Source: Arion vulgaris
Lineage: Eukaryota; Mollusca; Gastropoda; Stylommatophora; Arionidae
DNA length: 64,000 bases
Direction: 5' to 3'
Assembly: GCA_020796225.1 (NCBI GenBank)
Contig: CM036758.1
Span: 72,694,866-72,758,865 of the forward strand
Shown here: positions 40,001 to 52,000 of the stretch, in pieces
Layout of the letters: the number at the start of each line of letters is the position of its first letter
How positions within the stretch are numbered: the first letter of the stretch is position 1
Notes under the pieces: model-generated
Databases searched by the model: none
The model's input: the letters and a program-made list of their open reading frames with translations, nothing else
Told to the model about the DNA's origin: nothing
Position numbers and translations under genes: made by a program

Positions 40001-43000
40001 AGTTCTATTCTTTACACCCCAAATTTGGGCCCGGTAACCACTCGGGCAGCAATGATCTATATACAACAATAACAGAACTAACAGAGATGTCAAAAATAAC
40101 TTCTTTTCTTTAATCCTGTTCTGCATCCCAGTGTAAAACAGCAAACTCACTGACCAAGGAAGATGATAGAGAAGAGTAATCAGATGTACCAGGTTATGTA
40201 TGATCACAAAGAAAGAATGATTAGATCAATCAGAAAGCCACTAATACTAACACAGGACAACTACCTAAATATGAACAGATTAGAAAAAGTTGTCTTTCTG
40301 TGCATCAGAATAGGACACAATAGACTATGCAGCCACTTGTGCACCAAATTCAAAATGGGCAATTCAGCCATATGGGCAGGTACCCTAGATTACATAGCAC
40401 ATACTTCAAGACTGTCTAGTATATGAGATGCCGAGGAAAACTCACTGACCAGTGAAACAACCCTGGAAAGAGAATTATGAACATCTATGTGAGCTACAAA
40501 AGACAGCAAATTTATGCAAGAGACAATATTGAATATATAGACAATATTTCAAGTGAATGAAGGGAGGAAGGATAGCAAGGACCAGCAAAAACAAAGAAAT
40601 GTGTGTATAACCTGTGAGCTACAGGACCTATTAACAAATATACACTTCACTATCTCCTGTGTACCTATAGGCATGTCAAAAGTGTAGTGACTTCAGTTCC
40701 GCTTACTAACTAACAACCCTTGACCTGACTTATTCCTCTCCGCTCCTTGTGGAGCATAGGACCTCAACAGTTGTTCGCCACTTTTTTAGGCCTCTGCCTG
40801 TTTTCTTTATGATCTCCTATGATAGTCAAGCACCCTTCACTTCCTCAAGAAGACTTCGTCCCAGGTCTGTTTAGGATATCCTCTTTTTCATTTTCCTTCG
40901 GGTTCCACTCAAGTGCTTGTCTAGTGACACTCGACTGTGTCTTCCAGTAGATGGTATGATCGCAGATCCATCACCATTTTCTCCTCTTAACCTGGGTCAT
41001 CTGGGTTCCTGTTCTTATAACTAACAACCCGTAAAGCAATCATATTTATAAACAAAGAAGGAATAGAAAGATACAAGACAGAAAATGATGATAAATGAAA
41101 CATACCAATGGATTGTTAAAAATTTCATAGAGGTCATTATGTAAATGGGAAGTTTCAAAGTCTTCAGCAACGACTAGGTGACCCCAGCTGTCTCTGTTTG
41201 TCACATACAAAAAGATATTCTGAAAAAGATGAACATTGTATTATAACAAACACCAAAACAGAACTGCAGCATAACAAATTGTATAAATAGCAATTGTTCA
41301 TTGTTCATTTGAGGATCATCTTCATAGCACATGTCCATAATTTCACCGATTTCCTCCCAAGCATGTATTTCAGTGTGTTTAGAAAAACAACTCTTCTGTG
41401 TTGATTGGTGTATCTACTGGGGTTTCTCTTGTGGTTTTCTCATCTTGCTGTAAATAAGTTTTGTTTTTTTCTTCGTTCGCTCAACATCAACCACTTGTTA
41501 AACCACTCTTTATAGTCTTTATGTGATCTATGCCTTAGAGCACGAGTCTTAAAAAACTGATCTAGGAAGTCCATCCCCTAGGTGAGTCAGAGCCTCATTA
41601 GATTTGGATCTGGTGGTCAGTTTCCCGATCTACATCACTGGGAGGTGGGGTTGGCTTGTGTATTCTGTTGGTCATAAGCAGGCTATTAATTTTCCTTTTC
41701 GCCTTTCCTAAGATAGACTAGCCGATCCAACTCTGCTGGATGCAAGCCAGGCACAGGTACATCTCTTACATCCAATTATAATAATATAAATACACAACAA
41801 TGAATGTTCTCACCTCTTCTACAGTTAGATGGAACCCAACTAAACACATCATTAGTTTTTGCACAGGACACTGTTGACTAACCCATCTTCACAAATTAAA
41901 GATGTCTAACTAGTGAAAGCAACACGACATAGAGAAAAAAAGAAGATCAAGACCAACATGAGAGGGTGACGAAGAAATGTCTGCAGTTTGTACAATAATC
42001 ACAAGGTTGCAAGGACAAGACAGAATTAAGAAATGTTTAGAAGAATAGTGTCTTATGTCAATCAATAGCAATGAGGCTTTTAAGATGCAAAGACCAATGA
42101 CATGCTTTAGATGCAACCATCTGTTAGCGAGCTAACGACAAGAAAGAGAGAAAGAAATGAACAAACTGAGCATCACTGAGACCATTATTAAAGACAGATA
42201 TTGAGATTCTCTGTATGTCAGTAGGATGATGAAAAGCCTGGACAGTGATAAAAGAAGGCCTGAGTCAAAATAAAGAACTGTAAAATTTAAAAGATCTGAG
42301 TAAACATAAAAATCAGAATAGAATATGAAATCTGGAAGCTAATGCAACGACACAAGGTGATAATCAATAGGGAAGATGCATAAACTTGAAACAGTGAACA
42401 TATAACAAGTACATAGTTGTACAAAATGCATACAGGAATAAAAGTACTAAAATGGGACCAGTTATGTAGTCTATCATGGTCATCTGAGCACAGTATGGAA
42501 TTCCTATGATGGCTCTTCCGCGTGTATCATACATACATGATAATGCATTACCGATATGCCTCCATTGTCACGTCATTTATAATCGCTCTTAATCGCATCG
42601 TAGATTCACATTACTCTGTGCAACTCTTGACATCACATCACTATCGCATATCCACTCACTACATGTGATACCAGTACTGATGCACATAGTTTCTATACTC
42701 ATTCAGGCTTGTCGGATTCTTACCATTCTCAACTTGACTCGCGCAAGGTGGCGACGATTCCTGATGAGCTCACGAGATGCTGGATTTTGCCTATATGATA
42801 GTGTCCTATGGTTAGCAACTTTCGCCAGAGCTCTAACCAGCATAGAATCAATTTGACAGGTGAAACTGCTACTACTCATGTTCGAAGAAAGTCATTCGTC
42901 ATCTCAATTTCAATCTGATACGGCTTCATCTTGACAACACTATCCTTTGGTGCGTAGCGGACAGAAGCCAAGATATGTTGGTCAGTCGCCCGCCAAATCG

Positions 43001-46000
43001 AGTCACACCATCCAGGTCGGGCGCAACATTGTCTTGATATAGGCCTTGAGGTGCTTTCCAAAGCCAACTTCCTTGAAGACAGTTTCATGGGTCCCGAATA
43101 TCTATGATACGCAACTGCAAAAGGCCATGGGAAACGCAGAGACTCAGTGACCGATTCGCCCAACACTTGCGCGATATACGCCAATGCTCTGTGACCCTGT
43201 AGCTACCCATTTCAATGATACTGGCCATTCAGGAGCTTGCGATGTCCAGGTCACAGCCATCCGATCATGTTCCTCTGATGATCGTAGTCGATTTGCTCTG
43301 GAGAATCGGTTGATTTCTTTGTATGGTACTCTGACTCACGCGGCTCAACGTATTACATTCTTATGCTTCTTAGTACTTTCTCTTCCATGCTTTTCTTGGG
43401 TATATGTGCATATTACATTCTATGTTGTACTTCCTGTTATAATCTAGTATGTTGCATGTATTCAAGTTATATATTTACTAGATGTTTCATTGTTTCTTTT
43501 TCTTTCTATTTCTAGTTTTTATGTGTGTTTTTTTGTGTTACATTTATTTCGTTATTGTTTTTATTCCAGATTTTCCTTAGATACGTTGGTATTTGGTCGT
43601 CCATTTGTGTTTCATTTTAATTTGTCACTCCTGTTTGTTCGCTTGCTTGATAAAGGCCTTGTTGGTCGAAACGTTGCTGTTTATCGTCACTGTTTATGTT
43701 TTTGTAAAACTATAGTACTTTGTTTGTACGTGTTTCACAAAGGTGATTAGATGACAGTTTTTATTGCAACAATCCCTATCTTGCACTCAAAGAATTCAGG
43801 ACAATAGCTAATTGCACCTTTAGTGCATAGACAGCCGTAACATACTTGGAGCTGAAAAAGAAAAAGAGCAGAAATACATGGAGAGGGGTGATAGAGAACT
43901 GTCTGTAGTATTCTGATGTAGAATAATGCACTGAAGGTGCCAGGACAAGATAGAATTAATAAATGTTTAAGAAGAATTCTTCCAATTTTCTGGTCAAATA
44001 CAATAGCAAATGAGGAGCTTTTAAGATGAACAAACGAGGAACTCCAACTAACATGAAGCTTCATAGATTCAACCCATCTTATGGTTTAGACGAGCATACG
44101 AAACCGAATGCAAAGAAAAAGAGGAGAAGAATAAAAATGAACAAACTGTGCATCACTGGAGACCATTATTAAAAGACAGAGATGGATTAAGCAGTTCTCT
44201 TGTATGCCAGTAGGGGCATTGACTAGAAAAGCTCTCAGAGTGCAGTAGGATGAGAAAAGAAGGCCTGGACGGTCAAAATAAAAACAGAAAAGAACTGTGG
44301 AAAGAGAGTTTAAAAATTGTGATCTGAGGTTGGAGACAATTAGTAGAAAGGTGGCAGAATAGCAATAATGGAAATTCTTGTGAAGCCTTATGTTGCAAAT
44401 GGGACACGAAGATGATATAGACAGATAGAATACTTGTAAATCACAACAATCACCTTATCTCTTGCAGCCTGGCAAAATGACATGTCAGGATCATATAGCT
44501 TGCTGAATGTGTATGCATCCTTCAGTGCAGGTAGACGATGGCCATGGATCAACAGTACATTGGTGATGTGTGGAACATTCCATAGTCCTCTTAATTAAAC
44601 AAAAAATATATATATATACATTAACAAAAGCAAGATATGTTCAGTTAAACAGAACATGCTGTATAAATAAATTTAAAATGTGTCCTCAATTTTCAGTTTC
44701 GAATATCTTCATTGCACTCCGGACATATTCATAGGTGTTTGATCTCTTCGCAATATCTCCAACAGTGTCCAGCGACTGACATTCTGTGTAGTGTTGGTGA
44801 ACCGCTGTTGAGAATAAGCGAGGATTCCCGCCTACATGCACGAACTCCGCTACGAGGCAAAGAATCCATTTCCATGTTAAGGACTGGCTATACCGCAGTC
44901 ATTCAGCTCATCGGCATGTGGACACACCTTAAGCTTAACTTAAGCTTCATTTTCTTTACAAGGGAATCAAACCTATGGTCTTTGAAACGCTTGAGCACTT
45001 GCGTTTATTAATCTTACTGATTGATTGACTGTACCATCAACATCATTGCATGTCGATGAATGGTTAAGGTTGTTGATTCACTATTACTTTAATCATTTAC
45101 ATGTCCTCTTCCCTTAGGGAATTCAGAAGTTTTCAATAAGCACAAGCCAAACCTAGATCCAAAATGTCTGTACATAAGTAGCTGGTTTCTTCTTCCTCTT
45201 CTCTTCACGATCACCGCATAGACTGGGTACCAAATTTCCCATAAATCTCATTCATGTGGAAATCTGATTCATGCAGCCTTAGCATTGGTGTGGTTTGTAC
45301 GTCACATCTTCAGCACCATTTGGAGCACTGGTGCTTATCCTTCGACGATGTGTCCGGTTTCAGCCAGCGCTTACTGGGCTCGCTCTCCGTCAGCCTTTGG
45401 CTATCCCCAACCGACCCACAAGGCCGCAGGTTGCTATTTTCTTTTAGGGTAGCTACCCTTAGACAACCTTCCTCCCGGGTTGTTGAACATCCTCTGCCCA
45501 GGTTACCAGTCTTTTTTTGGACTACTTGGTTTGCCTGCCCTCCAGTTTTGTGTACAGTTTGCTCCGCTATCAAACTACAAGGCAGTAGTAGTTCTCTGCA
45601 GGGAAACGGGTTATTGTTCTCTGGAGTAGCTGGTTTAAAAGTTACAATACACTCATGATAATTGATTATTTATACTCACACTTTATTGTAATCTACAATA
45701 TCCATGTAATCTTCTGAGCGAGCATAAAAACCATCCTGATTGAGAGCACCCCAAAAGTTGGACCACAATTTTCCTGGACGCTTTAGCATAGGAGCCACAA
45801 TAGACCTAAAATAAAACAAGAAAAATGAGTCCATTGAAAGGACAAATTACCTTGTTAGTCACTCAAAGACACCATAGGTGAAATGATCTTGATTTGCTCT
45901 AAAAAGGGCACTTGTTACTTTGTGCTGCAGCTTACAGCTGCAACATCTCAATCTTTTGACTCAACACATCTCAGTTCAGCGCAGCATATGTTAGACCATT

Positions 46001-49000
46001 TTGCAATCTCTCTTATCCCTACTCACCAGCCATACTGCAGTGATCAGATACGAGTGTATCTATACTTCTTTGTCCTCTCTCTTCTATCCCTACTCACTCA
46101 GCCATACTGCAGTGATCAGATACGAGTGCAACTATGCTTCTTTTGTCCTCTCTCTTTATCCCTACTCACTCAGCCATACTGCAGTGATCAGATACGAGTG
46201 CAACTATGCTTCTTTGTCCTCTCTTCTATCCCTACTCACTCAGCCACCTACTCACTCAGCCACCTACTCACTCAGCCACCTACTCACTCAGCCATACTGC
46301 AGTGATTAGATGCGAGTGTATCTATACTTCTTGTCCCTCTTTTATCCCTACTCACTCAGCCAGACTGCAGTGATCAGATACGAGTGCAACTATGCTTCTC
46401 TTGTTCCTCTCTCTATCCCTACTCACTCAGCCAGCTACTCACTCAGCCACCTACTCACTCAGCCACCTACTCACTCAGCCAGCTACTCACTCAGCCACCT
46501 ACTCATTCAGCCACCTACTCACTCAGCCAGCTACTCACTCAGTCAGCTACTCATTCAGCCACCTACTCACTCAGCCACCTACTCACTCAGCCACCTACTC
46601 ACTCAGCCAGACTACAGTGATCAGATATGAGTGCATCTATACTTCTTTTGTCCATCTCTGTCCCATTTAACACTTCTTCCCCCACTCCACAAGACACCTT
46701 CATCCTGCCATTTTCCCACATTCTAACCCATAATCCATAACTCTATCAGCAGTTCTCTGCTTTCCGAACGAATGTGGTGGAATCCTTCTTTGACCAGCCC
46801 TCAATGTTGTCAATACAGGATTTCCTGTCCTTATCTTTTCCTACCACCCTAGACTGTCTGTTCTCTGCAAGAGAATTCTTTTAAGTGTATCGTTTCTCAA
46901 GACATGATCAAACCACACAAGTTTACATCATTTCACATCATCATAGTGAACATGATTATGAAGTGAGGAATCTTTTCTTCTTTACCTTTCAACTCTCAAC
47001 GAGCACAGGTCTTTAACAAACTTCTTCGCCCGCGTGCCCAGCGTGTTCAGTAGCGCTGGACAACAGGTGACTAGTCCTCTGTAAGTGCAGGTTCAACTCC
47101 GCAGACTGGCAGAAAAGCTACAGGTTCCCAGATTTACGGTGTTCGTGGCACTGAGCCGAAGGGTTACAATGTCCATGACACCGAGCCGAAGAGCTGAAAA
47201 GCTCAAGTGCTTCTGGATCGGAAAAATAAAATAAACTTCTTCCAGCCCTTCTTCTCTCTTGCTATCCCTTCCTATTCTTTCCACATCTTGCCTCTAATAT
47301 TAGTTCCCAGCTCTCTTCTCCGGGTATTTCTGAAACTTCCCCTATGCCTCTTTCCCTGCGGTTTCTAAAACAATGCCTGTCTTTCAATGCTTCCGGTCGA
47401 TCTTCTCAATGTGTGTCCTATCCATCGCCAGCATCTCTTCCTTAGCTCTTGCTCCCCTGGTATCTGCTTAGTTCTTTCTCTAAGTTTCTTCTTCTTCTCT
47501 TTCTGAATCCTGTATGCCTCACAGCGCAGGTCAGGAAGAGATTTCTAAAACGGGCCCTAGTATGCGCTCGTAGATAGTCTCTTTCGCCGCCTCTGTTATC
47601 TCTGAGGTCCATCTTTTGCGTGGCCGGCCTTTTGCTTTGTACCCATTGTATCGAGCAGCATTGCTCTTTGGGGTGCACATTGTCTGATGGTAATCTGCTT
47701 ACGTGACCGAACCATTTAATTTGTTGTTTCTGATGAAGTCTAGTACTGATGTTGTACCCACTTTTTTCCTGATGTTTTCATTTCTCAACCGGTCTCTTCT
47801 TGTTACACCCAGCATTCTGCGAGACACTTCATCTCTGTTGTGACTAGTTTTCTCTATCGCTTGTTGTCAGCGCCAGGTTTGGCACTGGTAACATAGTGTG
47901 GGGAGAAAGATTGTGTTGAACATTGCTCTTTTGTGTTCATGGTGACGTGTTTGCATCTTAAAATTGGCGCCATTTGCCCTATCATTTGATTTGCTTTGTT
48001 GCATCTGTGTTGAATTTCATTAGTTATTCTTCCATTTGCTGAAAAATGCTCCCCAGGTATGTGAAATCTTTTGCTTGATTTAGTGGGCGATTGTCGATAG
48101 AGATATTGGTAGTGCTTTCCTCTCTGGCGAATGTCATTACTTCTGTTTTGTCGATGTTAATTCTCATGTTGTATTCGTACATGCTAACTGGAGTCTGTTG
48201 ATGTGTTGTTGTAGTTGTTCTTCTGTTGTTGATATGATTGCCTGATCGCCTGCAAAAAGAAATTCATTTAAGAGTTCTCCGAGGTTGTTTCTTCGCTGGT
48301 GTTAGCTATTTTACAAATGTGGTCAATGATCGATGAATAGCAGCGATAGTACGCAACCTTGTCTTACTCCTGACCCTACGTGAAACTTTTCTGATAATCC
48401 TGTATTTGTTCTAATCGAACATTGGCTGTCAGTATAAATGTTCTTGCAAAGGTTGATTAGGTGTTCATTAACCCCATAGGTTGTTAGTATTTTCCACAAC
48501 TTGTGCCTAAGTTTGTCATTAGTAATCATATCATACCATCTCAGTCTATCTATTCTACATAAACATCCTTTTATGACTCTTGAGTAACTCAAAATCCAAA
48601 CATGCTGGGTCATAAGAAGCACACATGCATACATTCTCACTGATGGATCAAGCATATTTCAGAGGTGATAGCAAACATTACTAACCTGTTCTGTGTGATG
48701 AGATCTTTCAAAAGGCTTGGTTTTGTTATCTGAACAATGGAGTCAACAGTCAGCAGATAATTACAGTTGTTATTGATACATCCTCCTGAATGTTATAAAA
48801 TACAGTAGAACAGTTTATATGATACAGTGATTAAGTTCATAAACTATTAACTGGTAAGCTGATTATTAACATCTGATTTTAGGCTGAACTTAATCCCAAC
48901 ATTTAATTCAACATTGCAGTTAGCAATACTTAACCAGTATATATATATATGGAACTGCAGTAAAACTATTTGATTGGCAAAACACGTAATTACAAAGTAC

Positions 49001-52000
49001 TGTAGTTTTACAAATTACAAAAACAATGACAAAATACAGCAACGTTCAACCAACAAGGCCTTTATCAAGCAAACGAACAAACAGGAGTGACAAATTAAAA
49101 TGAAACACAAATGGACACTCAAACACAAACGTATCTAAGGAAAAATCTGGAATAAAACGAATAACGAAATAAATGTAGGAAATTACATACACCACACATA
49201 TAACTACTAACACTTACCTAATACGTCACAACAAAGAGTTGCAGAGAAATGTCTAAATATTCAGTATATATATATGGAACTGCAGTAAAACTATTTGATT
49301 GGCAAAACACGTAATTACAAAGTACTGTAGTTTTACAAATTACAAAAACAATGACAAAATACAGCAACGCTTCGACCAACAAGGCCTTTATCAGCAAACG
49401 AACAAACAGGAGTGACAAATTAAAATGAAACACAAATTTTTACCTGTTTTGCCAATACTTAACCACTAACATCTGATTCAAGACTGGAGTTAGCCATACT
49501 TAACCACTAACATTTGATTCAACACAGAACTTAACCACTAACATTTGATTCAAGACAGAACTTAACCACTAAGATCTGATTTGACAGAACTTAACCACTA
49601 AGATTTGATTCAAGACAGAACTTAACCACTAAGATTTGATTCAAGACAGAACTTAACCACTAAGATCTGATTCAAGACAGAACTTAACCACTAAGATCTG
49701 ATTCAAGACAGAACTTAACCACTAACATTTGATTCAAGACAGAACTTAACCACTAACATTTGATTCAAGACAGAACTTAACCACTAACATCTGATTTAAG
49801 ACTGAAGTTCACCATACTTAACCACATCTGATTCAAGATTGGAACACTAACAATGAATTCAAGACAGAACTTAAACACTAACATCCGATTCATGATTGGA
49901 GTTAAACACTACCTACCACCTGATTCACGACCAAAGTTAAGCACTAATATCTGATTCAAGATAGCCAATACATTTACTTCTGGATTTCGTCTTGAATAAC
50001 CACTTGTAAACCATCCTCTTTGTGATTTCAGCTTCAATCTGGCAAAAATATTGGCGAGGAGATATATTCCTTCCCCAATATCTTTACCAGCATGTAATGA
50101 CTGATCACAACTGTTCCGTGTTGATTAATTAGATTTTTGTGCTTCTAACAAAGTGTTCATGTCTGGCAGTTCCCATGTTTACCTTCATCTCTGTCAATCT
50201 GGATAGGGATGCAGACTTGTAAATGTTTTCAAAGTCATCAACATGACCTGTCTCTCTCTTATGGCACTGATGGGCCTGTCCGAGTACAGTGATGATGATC
50301 ATCACTAATCCCTAACATTAGATTCAAGACTTAACTGAACTACTTAAACTGCTTTACAAGACTTTGTTACCAGTGCCAAACTCGCCCGAGTGGTTACCGG
50401 GCCCAAATTTGGGGTGTAAAGAATAGAACCACTGTTACCTGCCAAGCATGTCGTAAGAGGCAACTAAGGAGGTTTGGCTGAAATCGATGCACATGTCCTA
50501 AACGTATAGAAGTCTATGCTTAGGGGCCTACCAAACAATGTGCAACGTATACACGTTCTTGGCAAAGATCAAACATATCACAAAGAGTGATTAAAATTGG
50601 TCGAAAGAACGAACGCAAAGAAGAAGAAGAAGTGCCAAACTTAGTCTCTTACAGCAACACACAAACAGAAAGCTCACCACATGTGAAATGAAATGCTTGA
50701 GGAAGGCAGTGGGGTCACAGAAAGATGACTATGAAATGAGGGCATCAGAAGCAGAATGGGCATAACTTCATGCACCGAATACATTGAAAGACAACAGATG
50801 CAATGGTTTGGACATTTAATGAGAATCGAACACAATCAACCACCAATAACAGCATACAATAAAAGAGATCAGGTACTAGAGCCAAGGGAAGACCAAGAAA
50901 AATATATAAACAATATCAAGACCACACTAAATAAACATGGATATAACACAACAAGGGTGACTCATCTAGCCCTAGAACGCAAATTAAAGCTTCCACCTCT
51001 ACGCTTAACAGCAAGAGTGGACAACCAATTCCATCTTCCACCTGGGGAAAGACAATAGACTTACACTGCCCAATTTCTTGCTTGACCTTCACTGACGTTG
51101 TCCTCAGGCAAGCTAACTCGAACACTCTTGTACTGATCTTCAGTGTCTGCTAAGAACTGGTGTACATCTTTAGTGTGATTCACCACCTGCCAAAATATTC
51201 AAATAAAATTTCTGAAAAATTCCTACTATAACTGAGAAATTTGATCCTGGGATCACACATCTACAGAGCAAGTGTACTAACCAGTACACTATCACAGCTC
51301 TGAATTATCCAAATTTAGACAACTGTAATGAAGGTAGCTCAAGCTGTAGTGAGCTCAATCACAAACCTAAGCGTACCCAGTTCAAATCCCACGTGGAAAG
51401 TTTGAAGCAAATTGTTCCGTGGATTTTTACAAAAAGTAAAATAGACCGCACTGCTCAGAAAGCAATGACAAACTACTGAACGTATAAGTGGTGCCTAGAA
51501 AATCAACGACTCATTTATTGTGGTTGATGGCTACATCCTGTAAAGGATATGCCACGATTTTCATTCATTTTTAATGAAGGAAAGTGTAAGCTTTGTTTTA
51601 AAATTCATGTGGTTTCAGTTCAGTCGAAATTGGCATGAATCCATGTTGGATGTCAAACAAAATGTAATTTCCACAGATGTTATAAAGGTTTTTCATGGAT
51701 GCTAAATAGGTCTTACATGGATGCTAAATAGGTTTTTTCATGGATTCTAAACAGGTTTTTTGTGGATAAGAATGTTTTCCTTGTCCTTTAATTCAGTTAC
51801 ATAGATTTTTGAAGATCCAAATTTTCTATATTGCTCTTCTACACCTTCTCTTAATCTCCTTTTATATAGTGTGCAAAGTCTCGCGTGTTATTTTTGTAAA
51901 CAGTTACTACAAGACCTGAATATTGAGAAATAATGGCTCATAAATAACATCATGTTCTGGAAAGTGAAATTTGTCCTCTCGATTCTAGTTTTGATTTCTC

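Noticed and set aside
45254..45658. 134-codon plus-strand frame with Cys/Trp/Leu-rich product
   Set aside because: The sequence is SINE family H, present in five places with different frames.
36361..46640. CRISPR array (several short tandem repeats)
   Set aside because: No spacer-repeat alternation; eukaryotic minisatellites with contiguous units.
45883..46670. Four long overlapping plus-strand frames (78-140 codons)
   Set aside because: They exist because 16-bp and 65-75 bp tandem repeats lack stops; composition is [13 protein letters not shown] repetition.
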